A DNA stretch of 64,000 nt, taken from Oikopleura dioica. Its lineage: Eukaryota > Chordata > Appendicularia > Copelata > Oikopleuridae. Shown one piece after another: positions 1 through 11,700 of this stretch; within the stretch, counting starts at the first letter, position 1, and each line of letters opens with the position of its first letter. Location: NCBI GenBank assembly GCA_907165135.1, contig OU015566.1, positions 13,376,157 through 13,440,156 on the forward strand, given 5' to 3'. A model generated the notes under the pieces. That model saw nothing but the letters and a program-made list of their open reading frames with translations. It made no database searches and was not told where the DNA came from. Made by a program: the position numbers and the translations under genes.

Positions 1-120
1 GCGTCTTTTGAAAGGGATGATAGGATTTCAAAGAATAATTATATTTTTTGACTATTTAACTTTCTGGCACCCTCTTTATGACAGAAAAAAGTTTGAGCCT
101 ATATCTCGGTCTCCTAATTG

Positions 121-989
121 CTAGAAAAATGAACATCCCTCGCCTTTGGAAGAGTTTGGCTCTTTCGGGTGCATGTCAATTTTAACATAGGGCGCAGCTG
201 TTGCATAATCGAAAATCGCCAATCCATCGTATTTGTGCATGATTTGCGCGAGCTTGATTGTGTCCGACAAAATACCAGTAACATTGCTCGCCGCCGAAAA
301 GCAACCGATCAAGGGAAGGCCAGTCGAGGACCATTTCTGAAGTTTGAAATCAAGCTCGTCGTAATCTGGCTGACCGAGCTGATTTTCGCGAATTCGCTCG
401 ACGTGGCAATTCGCGTTGAGCCACGGCAACTCGGCGGAATGGTGCTCCGATGGGCCGACGAAAACGACCGGCGGAGTTGATAGACCCATCGCGGAAATTA
501 AAAGTTGAATGCCACCAGTTGAACCGCTCCCGGTGAAAATAACGGCGTCGTTTTCTGATGCTTTGAGAGCATTTCGAACAATTGTTCTTGCTTCGTGGCG
601 GTAAAGGGTTGACTGCAAACCGGTGATCGAAGAAGTCGTGTGAGTGTTGGCATATGTTGGCAGAACCTGAAGATTTTTAAGTTGCATTGACTGCTCTTGC
701 TAATCAAATCGAAATGAAGTCCGAGTAGGCTAGATCTAGTCTAGATTACCTGTTGACTGATGAAATTTTCAATAAATTCTAGCGGCCTTCCTGAAGCAGT
801 ATGATCACAGTAGACGATGCTTCTTTTTCCGAACGCTGTAACGAAAGAATGATCCTTTCCGATTTCGTTTTCTCTGACGAGTTCGATGAGTTCTTCGGGA
901 GTGGCGGAAGAATTCAGCGGCGGACGGGCCGAGTGATCGCGTTTCGGAAGAGTGTAAAAGTTACGATTCCCAAGCGACTCAGAATCCAT
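121..989 (-). CDS. PLP-dependent aminotransferase class V / cysteine-desulfurase-like protein, 3' end missing
   Basis: Two exons are visible on the minus strand. The first (about 989-743) encodes a start followed by RSIVYCDHTASGRPLEFI. The second (about 690-121) carries NTHTTSSITGLQSTLYRHEA, the cofactor-phosphate segment FTGSGSTGGIQLLI and the IFDYATAAPYVKIDMHP strand. These match the N-terminal two thirds of fold-type I PLP enzymes of the cysteine desulfurase-like group. The donor between them reads CAACAG/GTAATC and the acceptor GAGCAG/TCAATG. The reading frame stops at 121, just before the place where the family carries the PLP-binding lysine (a SPHKF-like motif). An AAAG/GCGAGG sequence there could be a GC donor, so the gene probably continues left of the window. 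Substrate is unknown. Confidence 0.7.
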
Positions 990-1209
990 CTATTTTTTGC
1001 TTCTTTTTAGTTAAAAATAGAGGAGAGAGCTTTTCAAAATTGCACCGAGAGAGGGAATTATACAGGAAATTATTCAGAACGTTTTTGGGGAGCAGAAATA
1101 ATAACAAGTTTGAAATTAAAGAGCGGAAATAAAAAAGCAACTGAACAGTGAATTTCACGACTAAACTTAAAAATACCCTGAAGAAAATTATTCAGACGAA
1201 AAATTGGAT

Positions 1210-2042
1210 TTAAGGATCGATGGTAATATGCTTCTGAAGAATGATAAGGTAGTAGTACAAAAACGCGGGCACGCAAATCACCACAACGACGCCGCATAGT
1301 CCTGAAAATCAACTGTATATCGACTTTGAGATTCCTAGCGAATCGTCTTACCTAAGTAACACCATTCAGTGCTTTCGGAGTTTTGCTCGTATCGGCCGAA
1401 TTTGGGAAGAACAGCGACGGGTGGGAGATTTCCCAAAAACTCGTTCAATCTATTTTCTGATTGCTGGCGAATTTCGGCTTCGGTTAGAGGGTGGCGGATT
1501 CCGATTGAGGAGACTTTGTGAACTGCTTCTTGGTTTGACTTGTCTGGATAAACATGAGTGAAATAAAGGTGAATTCTAGTTCTACCTATTCTATCGAAAA
1601 TTGCATCCGTAGCTGCAGTAGCATCGCCAATGGAGGAGGACGTTTCAGAGTCTTGGATTTGATCTTCAATATTCTAAATTTTCAAATAGAACTGATTATC
1701 CGCTGCGCCAAGATTACCACAAGAAGATCAGTCGGAACAGCGGTTAATCTTCTGTCTGGAATGAGAATTTCTTTCTTTGTAATCAAATCCGAATCGGTGA
1801 ATAAATTGTTCAGACGTTTCAATTCTTCCTTTGATACTGCGAATCTCAGCGCAATCGACTAGTTTCTTGTAATGTTTTTGAAAAAGGGGCTTTTTCTATA
1901 CCTCGAGTGTTTCGTCCGCCTGAACTTTGTATCTGATCGTCTCTACCGTCTCTAGTTTCGGCGTTTTCCTAACTCGGGACCTTCTTTCTGATATTTCCGA
2001 CGCTTCAAGAAGAGGAATTTCGTCTTCATCCTTTTTTCCCAT
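1210..2042 (-). CDS. LysM domain protein with C-terminal transmembrane helix (LYSMD3/4-like)
   Basis: Starting at ATG 2042, exon 1 (2042-1902) encodes MGKKDEDEIPLLEAS and then the first half of a LysM domain (ETIRYKVQADETLE). Exon 2 completes it (SIALRFAVSKEELKRLNN...KKEILIPD). Later exons carry an acidic linker, SSIGIRHPLTEAEIRQQ, and a last exon encoding GLCGVVVVICVPAFLYYYL, a single membrane helix, ending QKHITIDP-stop at 1210-1212. LysM near the N terminus followed by a linker and a C-terminal TM is the layout of LYSMD3/LYSMD4, described as Golgi or surface glycan-binding membrane proteins. Introns are about 40-50 nt with GT-AG ends. Its 5' half lies inside the tandem duplication, so a truncated copy exists at 3430-4018. 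Confidence 0.8.
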
Positions 2043-2474
2043 TTCACAATTTTACGAGCACCTTTTCTACTTCATAAACGAATTGTATCTGAATGATTTC
2101 AATGGGTTAATTTCAATTCTCTTTTCCGCTCATTTCAGGCTCATCTCTTTCGTTAGATAATCGGAAAATGAGTCATGATTCTGGAAAGCGCGAGCCCTCT
2201 AGTCCAATCGCCTCGCTGCGTGAATCCTCGATTTTTGATTTCCGAAATTCATAGATCTCAAGATCCAAGATTCTTATCATGAGATCTGAGATTCTTACTC
2301 AAGAAGATGGCCAGTTCAAGTTTACAGAAAACATTCTTTCAATATGAATGGCGAGATGAGTCGATTTATATTTTTCATTGAAAGGGACTTTTAACGATCT
2401 GCGTCGTAAATACGCCGGAGACGAAAGATGAAATACTCCTCCAGTTATCAAAAAACCTTCATTTTGTTTTCAAG

Positions 2475-2873
2475 ATGGAAACAAGAGTGCTAAAAATCAA
2501 CGAGAATATCGAGAAGCTAATTGCTCTTCTTGGCGGCGAATCTTCGAAAGGAATGGAAAAAGGTTAGCTAATCTTGATGCAGAGATCTAGTGATTGAACA
2601 ATTCTAGCTCCTGAGTTCGTCAAGGAAGACATTTCAATGCCCGAAGAAGAAAAGCCCGAACATGAGCACCTTCCAAAACAGACCTTGCCTTCGGTTACGG
2701 AAGAGGAACCTCAGGAAGAAATCGTTGCTGAGAAAACTGCAGAGCAAAAAGAAGACAACGAGGAGGACTGTAAGATTTTTTCTATATAACAAAGAGATGA
2801 TTTGTGTTTAGATGAGACTGCGGAAGACATATTTAAAAAAGCTGCTCAAGTCGGCCTTTCTGTTCGTCAATAA
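2475..2873 (+). CDS. Small acidic protein, 103 aa, unrecognised (copy 1)
   Basis: Three exons, 2475-2562, 2608-2769 and 2812-2873, join in phase (312 nt, 103 codons plus stop) with GT-AG introns of 45 and 42 nt. The protein starts METRVLKINENIEKLIALLG, a likely amphipathic helix, has a Glu/Pro-rich middle and ends AEDIFKKAAQVGLSVRQ. The frame is open upstream of the chosen ATG (VVNTPETKDEILLQLSKNLH), so the true start may lie further 5' with an exon I could not join cleanly. Its 3' end converges on the cysteine-rich gene 46 bp away. I do not recognise a family. An apparently identical copy is at 4451-4849. Confidence 0.55.
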
Positions 2874-2918
2874 TTCTCGTAAAACAAACATTATTTTTCT
2901 CTCGCTCGACTTTATTTT

Positions 2919-3446
2919 TCAAAGCATGCAGAAGCCGTCAGGCACTAGAATAGCAAAAGGATCATCGTAGTCGTCAGTTTGTGGTAAATGGTCGAGGTCT
3001 TCTCCTTCGATCGAAGTAAAATCGTCGTTGAAAGTGAATTTCGTGAATTTTCGAGGTCCATCGCCACCGACAACCATCACCTACAACAGTTTTCAGTTAA
3101 TTTGAAAGGTAAGGTATTTGACCTCATTATTTGGGAAAAGCAGGGCTCTCGCATAATACCTTCGTGGGGTCCTAAAAATTTCTAAAAAAAGAAAAGCTTC
3201 ATGTATCAAACCATTCAGGAGTTCCAATTTGGGTCCATTCATCATTGTACAGGCGCCATATATATTGAACTGTCCTATGAAGAAACAGTGTTATCAAATT
3301 TTGAACAGATAAACATACTGAGAGTCTCCTGGAAAGATGACGACGCCAAAATCGCCCCAAACAGAAGAGTAACTTTCAATATACGACTCTGGAAAAAGTA
3401 TCCTGTAGTCGTTGATCCAGCCATCATTTTCACTTAAAATCATCGT
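2919..3446 (-). pseudogene. Truncated 3' end of the cysteine-rich/kelch gene (duplicate)
   Basis: Duplicate of 4895-5422. It contains the last exons of the cysteine-rich/kelch gene, including the VMVVGGDGPRKFTKFTF segment and the C terminus DPFAILVPDGFCML-stop (2919-2921), followed by a TTTATT on the plus strand (AATAAA polyadenylation signal on the gene strand). It lacks the start, the cysteine-rich domain and most of the kelch-like region. On the minus strand it lies downstream of the truncated LysM copy and would be the 3' UTR, and possibly the terminator, of that chimeric gene. Confidence 0.8.
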
Positions 3447-4018
3447 TTTCGGCTTCGGTTAGCGGGTGGCGGATTCCGATTGAGGAGACTTTGTGAACTG
3501 CTTCTTGGTTTGACTTGTCTGGATAAACATGAGTGAAATAAAGGTGAATTCTAGTTCTACCTATTCTATCGAAAATTGCATCCGTAGCTGCAGTAGCATC
3601 GCCAATGGAGGAGGACGTTTCAGAGTCTTGGATTTGATCTTCAATATTCTAAATTTTCAAATAGAACTGATTATCCGCTGCGCCAAGATTACCACAAGAA
3701 GATCAGTCGGAACAGCGGTTAATCTTCTGTCTGGAATGAGAATTTCTTTCTTTGTAATCAAATCCGAATCGGTGAATAAATTGTTCAGACGTTTCAATTC
3801 TTCCTTTGATACTGCGAATCTCAGCGCAATCGACTAGTTTCTTGTAATGTTTTTTGAAAAAGGGGCTTTTTCTATACCTCGAGTGTTTCGTCCGCCTGAA
3901 CTTTGTATCTGATCGTCTCTACCGTCTCTAGTTTCGGCGTTTTCCTAACTCGGGACCTTCTTTCTGATATTTCCGACGCTTCAAGAAGAGGAATTTCGTC
4001 TTCATCCTTTTTTCCCAT
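3430..4018 (-). CDS. Truncated, chimeric LysM protein without transmembrane helix
   Basis: Duplicate 5' part of the LysM gene: ATG at 4018 and the same LysM exons and splice sites as the intact gene. After SSIGIRHPLTEAE the frame crosses the duplication junction at 3447 and reads five new residues (NDDFK) before TGA at 3430-3432. All inherited exons are intact and the only indel is intronic, so a spliced mRNA could encode a soluble LysM protein that has lost its membrane anchor. The junction lies inside what was an exon, so no splice site is lost. Whether it is expressed is unknown; it could equally be a neutral fragment or an assembly artefact. Confidence 0.6.
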
Positions 4019-5422
4019 TTCACAATTTTACGAGCACCTTTTCTACTTCATAAACGAATTGTATCTGAATGATTTCAATGGGTTAATTTCAATTCTCTTT
4101 TCCGCTCATTTCAGGCTCATCTCTTTCGTTAGATAATCGGAAAATGAGTCATGATTCTGGAAAGCGCGAGCCCTCTAGTCCAATCGCCTCGCTGCGTGAA
4201 TCCTCGATTTTTGATTTCCGAAATTCATAGATCTCAAGATCCAAGATTCTTATCATGAGATCTGAGATTCTTACTCAAGAAGATGGCCAGTTCAAGTTTA
4301 CAGAAAACATTCTTTCAATATGAATGGCGAGATGAGTCGATTTATATTTTTCATTGAAAGGGACTTTTAACGATCTGCGTCGTAAATACGCCGGAGACGA
4401 AAGATGAAATACTCCTCCAGTTATCAAAAAACCTTCATTTTGTTTTCAAGATGGAAACAAGAGTGCTAAAAATCAACGAGAATATCGAGAAGCTAATTGC
4501 TCTTCTTGGCGGCGAATCTTCGAAAGGAATGGAAAAAGGTTAGCTAATCTTGATGCAGAGATCTAGTGATTGAACAATTCTAGCTCCTGAGTTCGTCAAG
4601 GAAGACATTTCAATGCCCGAAGAAGAAAAGCCCGAACATGAGCACCTTCCAAAACAGACCTTGCCTTCGGTTACGGAAGAGGAACCTCAGGAAGAAATCG
4701 TTGCTGAGAAAACTGCAGAGCAAAAAGAAGACAACGAGGAGGACTGTAAGATTTTTTCTATATAACAAAGAGATGATTTGTGTTTAGATGAGACTGCGGA
4801 AGACATATTTAAAAAAGCTGCTCAAGTCGGCCTTTCTGTTCGTCAATAATTCTCGTAAAACAAACATTATTTTTCTCTCGCTCGACTTTATTTTTCAAAG
4901 CATGCAGAAGCCGTCAGGCACTAGAATAGCAAAAGGATCATCGTAGTCGTCAGTTTGTGGTAAATGGTCGAGGTCTTCTCCTTCGATCGAAGTAAAATCG
5001 TCGTTGAAAGTGAATTTCGTGAATTTTCGAGGTCCATCGCCACCGACAACCATCACCTACAACAGTTTTCAGTTAATTTGAAAGGTAAGGTATTTGACCT
5101 CATTATTTGGGAAAAGCAGGGCTCTCGCATAATACCTTCGTGGGGTCCTAAAAATTTCTAAAAAAAGAAAAGCTTCATGTATCAAACCATTCAGGAGTTC
5201 CAATTTGGGTCCATTCATCATTGTACAGGCGCCATATATATTGAACTGTCCTATGAAGAAACAGTGTTATCAAATTTTGAACAGATAAACATACTGAGAG
5301 TCTCCTGGAAAGATGACGACGCCAAAATCGCCCCAAACAGAAGAGTAACTTTCAATATACGACTCTGGAAAAAGTATCCTGTAGTCGTTGATCCAGCCAT
5401 CATTTTCACTTAAAATCATCGT
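3447..5422. repeat. Tandem duplication unit 2 (1976 bp)
   Basis: Second unit of the direct tandem repeat. It keeps the natural link to the upstream part of the cysteine-rich/kelch gene at 5423, whereas unit 1 keeps the link to the 3' part of the LysM gene. The ancestral order was therefore LysM gene, small plus-strand gene, cysteine-rich gene. The duplication left one intact copy of each outer gene plus truncated copies meeting at 3447. Confidence 0.95.
4451..4849 (+). CDS. Small acidic protein, 103 aa, unrecognised (copy 2)
   Basis: Second tandem copy of the 2475-2873 gene with the same three exons (4451-4538, 4584-4745, 4788-4849), the same open frame and no difference seen by eye. This copy keeps the ancestral neighbour on its 3' side (the intact cysteine-rich gene, stop at 4895), whereas copy 1 keeps the ancestral neighbour on its 5' side (the intact LysM gene). 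Confidence 0.55.
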
Positions 5423-6535
5423 TTTCGTCAAGATGTCTGAAAGTACAAACCTGTATTGCTCGACAGATCTGGTGTATCTCTGGGCATACTGATCGTATCC
5501 AGCAATGAGAATCGGATTTCCTTTATAAGTTGGAATATGTCCTCCGATTGCAACGTGAGATTCATCAGGCACAGCCAAGCTTGCCTCCACAATCTTTGAT
5601 CCATCATAGCTACAGTAAGATGTAACAAGAACATTTTTATTCAACAATTACCTTTGAACTTTCCCATATCCGTTGTAGAGCAAAATATGACCTTCAGGAT
5701 CATCCTGGCTTGGCAAGTATCCTACAGATCCTTCGAAACAATCGAATTGAAAAGAAACACCTTCAGCTTTTTCAATATCGCAACCATTGAGAATATGCGG
5801 TCCATACTCTCGTTCACCTCCAATTACAAACCAACCACCGAAGAGGTAGTTTGTTCCCTTGTATAAAACTGAGCATCCTTCTTTACTGAAAAATTCAAGA
5901 TTATCGGGACCATTGTTGAACCAAGAAATTTCCAAATCATCAATGTAGCTTTCAAAATTCACCAATGCAGTTGTATCCCGATGGTTATAGTGCATCAATA
6001 AAACAGAATTCAGCTCCTTTGATGGATCGTAGCAATCGTAATTCGGGCAAGGGCAACCATTTGGACAGCCTTCTTCGCAAGGGCAGCTCAGAATATCCTC
6101 TGAGTACTGTAATGTACAGAGAGTTAAGCAGCTGGAGTTTCCTCCGCACTTTCCAATGCAGTCGAATAGCTCTTGCTCAAGATCCGCCAAGCACTTCACG
6201 TGATCCTCATTCTCTTCAGGAAAAGCGCAAACATCGCAAATTTCAGCCGGGCAATCCTCGCATCCTCCAGGACAATCAATGTGACAAGGACATCCATCAA
6301 TACAGTCGAATCCTTCACGAACACAAGCGTTCTCGCAAGAAGCATCGCCCGAGTTACAGTTGCTCAAGCATTGTAAAAGATCCTCGCTGCAGTTTGTTGA
6401 ACAGAGTTCACCGAGATCAAGGTCGGTGCAAGTTTCATTTAGTCTCGGAAAAGGGTCGAAGAAATCTTCTCTCGGAAAATCCTGTAATAATGCTGAGTTC
6501 ATTTTGGCAATTGATTCTTTCTCGTAGTGCCGCAT
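4895..6535 (-). CDS. Cysteine-rich protein with kelch-like repeats (gene A)
   Basis: A long exon (6535-5648) encodes two copies of a cysteine-rich module: first CSTNCSEDLLQCLSNC, then CENACVREGFDCIDGCPC, ending in a CPC/GCPCP-type cluster. A kelch-like region follows with blade signatures YLFGGWFVIGGEREYG, HVAIGGHIPTYKGNP and, in the last exons, YYARALLFPNNE joined by a GT-AG intron to VMVVGGDGPRKF. The C terminus is DPFAILVPDGFCML. It parallels gene B, which has a signal peptide, so secretion is likely, but no signal peptide is visible at the chosen start and the true first exon is unresolved. One internal junction near 5190 was not found. Function is unknown; an adhesive or extracellular-matrix role is possible. 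It starts about 46 bp after the stop of gene B, suggesting co-transcription. Confidence 0.65.
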
Positions 6536-6581
6536 CGAGAAGCAGATGAGAATTTCTCAGAAAATCAAATAAAGAGCATTT

Positions 6582-8091
6582 TTAAACACAGTAGTTTGTG
6601 GATACTTCCAAAAGAACAGGGTAAGAGGTTTGAACAGAAGTTCCGATGACTTCTGAGTTGATCAATTGATCTCCTTCGAAATCGAGTCGCTCGATGTTAA
6701 ATGGGTCCCAGCTGCCGGAAACGATGAAAATTGACTTTTCTACTCTGATAGCAGATATAGGCGAGTCAGCCTGGAAATAAGAGTAAAATTTGGGAATGAA
6801 TCTGAAACTTAGTACGTTTTGAAGATCTCCAATTTTCTCCCAAATGTCGTTTTGAAGAAGCCAAATGGCTGTTTGTGCTCGGTAACCGTAATCATCCGAA
6901 TCATGATTGAATACTTGTCCCCCCGCAAGTAAGAGATTTCCAGTCGGTAAACCAATAAGAGCGTGAAGAATAATAGCACTAAACATTTACTACTATCTTG
7001 AACCTTTCAAATACCTTGGAAAATCATTGAAGTGCGACCAGCCAGAAGAAGAGAGAATCTCAACCTCTTTACCACCTTCCAAATTACCAACCTGATGCCC
7101 AACTGCTGTCGGTTGGCCTTTGTAGAGCCCAATATTGCCACTTTTATGTTTAAAATTCGTTCTCTGTGTCGAAGAAACTGTCGTTCCATCAAAAATTTCA
7201 CATGCTCTGTAAAAATCGGGCTCTGTGTCAACGATTGAAGGAAAGCAGATCAATGCTTCTCCGCCATTTTCGATCGTAAGAGCTGCTCGCGGTGACTCGT
7301 AAATTAATTTTGAAGGCTGTTCTATCCATTCGCAACCGTTTAGTTTCGCGATCTAAAAGCAAATGAATCTTATTTTTTTTCCATTTTTACTCCTGCTCCT
7401 ACGTTTCTAGTATCTCCTGCTCGATCATGGGCATCATCTTCAGTGTTCCGAGACCAAAAGCTTGCGCCAAAAACAAAGAGCTCACCATTCACAAGAGCAT
7501 GAGCAGTGCCTTGAAGATAACGAAGTGAAGGTGCTTTAATTTTCGCAGGTGTCTTTCTTGAGCCATCAAGTGAAATGGAAAATGCTTGAGGCAATCTTTC
7601 ACCCATCACCAAGATATGCTGATTAAAAGAATATCAATTTTTGATTAATGAAATAGTTGGTTTTTACTGGCTCATTTGGATAGACAGTTGTTGCAATCGT
7701 CGTTGTTATCATCGAAGTCGTTGTTTCCGTCTAAAGATAACAACAAAAATCCTTCATTCTGCTTACTGGACAAAGAGGAGAATCGCAGCCAACGCATCCT
7801 TGCTCACAGTTAGCACCACATGGACAATTATCAAGGCAGCCTGAGTACTCCCTGTCACAAATCGACAGACAGTATTCCGTCTCGCAGAGAAGACGACATT
7901 TGTTAAAATCAGCACGACAGAGTCCATTACATTCTGCTTGCAATTCTTCATCCCTGAATTTTTCATCGTCGTTTTGGGTATTAAATGAGTTCTACTCACG
8001 GACAATTGTCAAAAATCTCTGCCACAGGGTTTGCAATGGTTGATTCAAAAAATTGAAAAATGAGAAAAATTGAATATCTTTTCATTTTCAT
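6582..8091 (-). CDS. Secreted cysteine-rich protein with kelch-like repeats (gene B, paralogue of gene A)
   Basis: ATG at 8091 begins MKMKRYSIFLIFQFFESTIA, a good signal peptide, followed by VAEIFDNCP and a GT-AG intron. Exon 2 carries one cysteine module: CNGLCRADFNKCRLLC, then CLSICDREYSGCLDNCPC and GCVGC. Later exons have kelch-like features (LVNGELFVFGASFW, GLPTGNLLLAGGQVFNH, VEKSIFIVSGSWDP). It ends EVSTNYCV-stop at 6582. Cysteine spacing and overall order match gene A downstream on the same strand, so the pair looks like a local duplication, older than the 1.98-kb one. Extracellular location is inferred. No enzyme motif was seen. Confidence 0.7.
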
Positions 8092-8723
8092 TAAAAATGA
8101 AGTTAACTATGTATGAGGAAGATCTGTTTTAACAGAGTTTTTTCTAGGTCAAAGAACGACTAAATAAATGTCAAACATGTATTTTTACACTACGACATCG
8201 AGTTCCTGATATTTACTCAGAATATGAAATTTACTTCGACGACTTTTACTGGTTCTATGCCACAAGTAGTTACGCAACTGAAGCATTCAGTTTGAAGGAA
8301 AAAATGAAATCTTCCTTGATTTCAGTGATATGATATCACGAACGACGGCATGCATTACATGTATTGCAATCATAAAAAAACAATGCATCGTCCTTTCTTC
8401 ATCTGTATCAATTTTGAACTCTGAACAAAGGTCAGAACCTCGAAACAAAAATATCGTTTGTCCAACAGGATCACTCAAAGGTAGTCAACTCATAAAAGTT
8501 GACATAATCAGCAGACTCTGATCTCCATATTTGAGCAGCTCAAACAGTAGGCAGGCCTCTGAAAGACGTTCTTAGAGGTGTCGGTCAACGGATAAAGTTG
8601 CGTAGGCAATAAGTCTTGCCTCCCAAGCAGAAGCCAACGGCAATTAAGCCGTAGTAATTTCAGGTTGTACTGATAAACAAACGAAGTAGAGATTAACAGC
8701 AGCTCATCAGAGAGTAAGGGAGC
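8092..8723. other. Divergent intergenic region with possible structured RNA
   Basis: 632 bp between gene B (minus) and the XDH-like gene (plus), so it must hold both promoters. No convincing coding region was found. Between about 8545 and 8660 there are three consecutive short inverted repeats (CCTCT/AGAGG, AGGCAA/TTGCCT, CGGC/GCCG) in sequence less AT-rich than its surroundings. These could be 5' UTR structure or a small RNA gene. Confidence 0.3.
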
Positions 8724-11700
8724 ATGCTGGTGACTTTTGTACTCAACGATGATGTCATTGAACATGAAGTTCTTCCCGGAGATGAAGAAAGGTTAGTCTT
8801 AGATGATTCCAGCGCAAGTTGTGATGTAATCATGGATCAGGGGGATCAGCTCATTAATTTAGCTTGCTGAGTTATATCCGCCGATATGGGAATACAGAAA
8901 CGAAGCAAATGTGCGAAGAAGGCGGCTGTGGAGCTTGCTCAATCATTGAAATCATCGACGATGGTGCTCAAAAAACAAGGCTTGTTTTATTTTACCAAAT
9001 CAAGATAGAACTCAGTTCTAAAATAAACATTTGCCAAGCCAGATTCTAGACGCGCTCTCTCAGCTTGTTTGATCACCCTTCCAAAGGCGGATGGAAGAAA
9101 GTTCGTCACGTCAAGCCAGATTTCTAAATCTGCTACAGGAAAGGCGATTCAAAAAAGCTTCGCGGAAAATTTTGCCTCGCAATGTGGCTACTGTACTCCT
9201 GGATTTGTCGTAGGAGCAACTTCCTGCACTTCACATGAAGAGCGAGAAGTTGAAATGAACGGTCATATCTGCCGATGTACCGGCTATTTTCCGATCAAAA
9301 ACGCGAATAAGGATGCTCCTTTCATGGATATAGAAGACTTGGCAGAGCTGTGCGCAAGTTGCCCAAGCAGAAAAGTCGTTCAGAATCAATCGCAGCACTA
9401 CTTCACCCCAACTTCTCTTGCTGATCTTCAAGTTTTGATGGAAATGCATTCATCTCACGAACTTATTGCAGGCCATACATCAAAACACGTTTCGAAATAC
9501 TACAGAAACACAAGCAACGAAAAAGCACCAGTAACAATTGACATCACGAAGGTTGCTGAAATGACTGCAGTTTCTATTGTTGGATCAAAAATCACGATTG
9601 GTGCAGTAGCTACACTTGAAGATTTGCGAAGCCTTTTCAACAAATCATCTCTGAAGGTTCTCAACCAAGCAGGTCAATTCTTGACCAAGGTTGGTTCAAT
9701 TTCCATGCGTCACCAAGCCACTTGGGCTGGATCTCTTGCTCTTCAGCGATCTGTTCCAGAGTTCGCCTCTGACATTTCAGTTATGCTCGCAGCTCTTGGT
9801 TTGAGGCTTGAAGTCCTCGACGAAACGAATACAAGAAAGTCCATCTCAGTCAGTGAATTCGTCAATGACTCGGCAAGCAATTTGGTCATCAATGGAACAA
9901 TCGATACAACGGGCTTTGAGAGCGTAGTCGATTCTGTCACGTTCGGTAAAGTTATGGATCGGCCCACAATGGCAGCTGGTAAACTCACATTTGGCTTCTT
10001 CTCGACTGCAAGACTTTTCTGTTCTTCTACCGCTGGATTCAGACAGATCGAGTCTCCATCGACTTCTTCCACCGATGATTTGAACAAATCACTCGCTGGA
10101 GAATCTGACTTGCTTACCCGAGCTGAGTTGCTCAGACATTATTCAAAGCTAAGCGGAACCACTATCGCACCAGTCTCCCACGCTCAAGAATCTTACTCTA
10201 TTGACGATTCTGCACAGCCAGACATCGCTAAAGGAGTCCCACAAAAACATGCTGAGCAACTTGCTGCTGGAACAGCCGAATTCCCCTCAGACTTTGAGCC
10301 AGCTGTGAATCAGCTCTATGCAAAATTTGTCAGTGCTGGTAAAATTGGAAATGTTGGAAGCATTAGTTTCGAGAAATGCCGAGATGTCAAGGGATTTGTT
10401 CGAGGAATTACTGCTGAAGACATTGTCAACGCCGGTTTCAATAATACCTTTTGCTATCCAGCTGGGCTTGAACCAGATGAAATCAACGAAGAGAGAGTTC
10501 TTGCCTATCCAAATATCGAGTACCACGCTCAACCCGTGGCCATCGTTGTTGCGAAGAGTCAGCAAGCTGCTGATAAAGTAGCTAAGCTAGTGGAAATTGA
10601 AGTGACTGGGTGGGCCCATGAAACACTTCAATCACCGGTTCAACTGTCGGAAGCCATCGAAAAGAAAGATTTCTTCCCTTCAGGATTCATGTCTTCTCGT
10701 GACCGTGGGGACGTTGAAGAAGAATTGGCGAATCCAACGAATCATCGAATCGAAGGGAAACTTCGTCTGCCAGGCCAGTATCACATGTTCATGGAAACCC
10801 ACTTTGCGCGCGCAAATTTGCGAGACGAACAAGTCTTCATTGATCTGGGTTCGCAAGCTGTTGATAAGGTGCAGCGTAATGTTGGACATTGTCTTAACAT
10901 GAACCACTCGGCAATCACTGTTACTTGTCGAAGAATGGGTGGCGGATTCGGCGGAAAAGCTACTCGAAGTCAATGGACTGCTTGTGCAGTCGCTATTGCA
11001 GCGAAATTGACGAAAAAGCCAGTCGCTCTCCATTTATCCCTTGAAGACTGTATCACCATCATGGGTGGTCGATCAATTTACGAAGTCGAGTATCGAGCGT
11101 CGTTTGAGAAGAAGACAGGAAAATGCACCGCCGTTGACTGCAAACTCTACTGCGAAGCTGGAGCAAACTACAACGACTCCGCTTTCAATGGAATGCTGAC
11201 TGCGATGCACATGGAATCGAACTTGGGAATTCCAAACCTGCGTTTCGAATGTTTCGCTGTTCGAACAGCTTCGCCAGCTGTCACTTGGCTTAGAGCGCCT
11301 GGAATGCTTCAAGCGTCTTCTGTTCTCGCTCTCATTGTTGATGAAGGTGTTTCTGGTGTTCTTCCGGATTATCTTGAATCTTACAAATCTTGTTTGATGC
11401 CCAAAGGTTTTATGAACCTCATGGGTTCTGTTGAATCGACCGATCGAAACGTTACCATTATCGATGACATTTGCAACAAGGTCAACGTCGAGGCTTTAGA
11501 GAAAGAAGTCGATGCATTCAACTCTGCTAACAAGTGGAAGAAGAAAGCCTTGGCTGTCACAGGAATGAAATATCCAATGGATCCTGCCTTCCATGTCAAC
11601 TCTTGCTTGGTCAATATTTGTAGACAAGATGCAACCGTGCAAATTCATGTCGGAGCCAGCGATATGGGTCAGGAATAGTTCAAGAGTACTTTTCTTTTTT

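Larger units (their letters stand above)
1472..3446. repeat. Tandem duplication unit 1 (1975 bp)
   Basis: Direct repeat of the segment at 3447-5422. By eye the units differ only at 1488 (A) versus 3463 (C), a synonymous change in the LysM gene, and by one T in a homopolymer near 1872/3847 inside a LysM-gene intron. Both ends and the junction carry TTTCG (1472-1476, 3447-3451, 5423-5427), consistent with a microhomology-mediated tandem duplication. The unit holds the 5' part of the LysM gene, a small plus-strand gene and the 3' end of the cysteine-rich/kelch gene. A false duplication from assembly cannot be excluded from sequence alone. Confidence 0.95.

Noticed and set aside
5965-6549. Plus-strand 194-aa open frame opposite the cysteine-rich gene
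   Set aside because: Its composition is the antisense shadow of the cysteine-rich coding exon; no independent feature supports it.
9743-10087. Minus-strand open frame opposite the XDH-like gene
   Set aside because: It is antisense to a well-supported conserved exon and has no domain or splice context.
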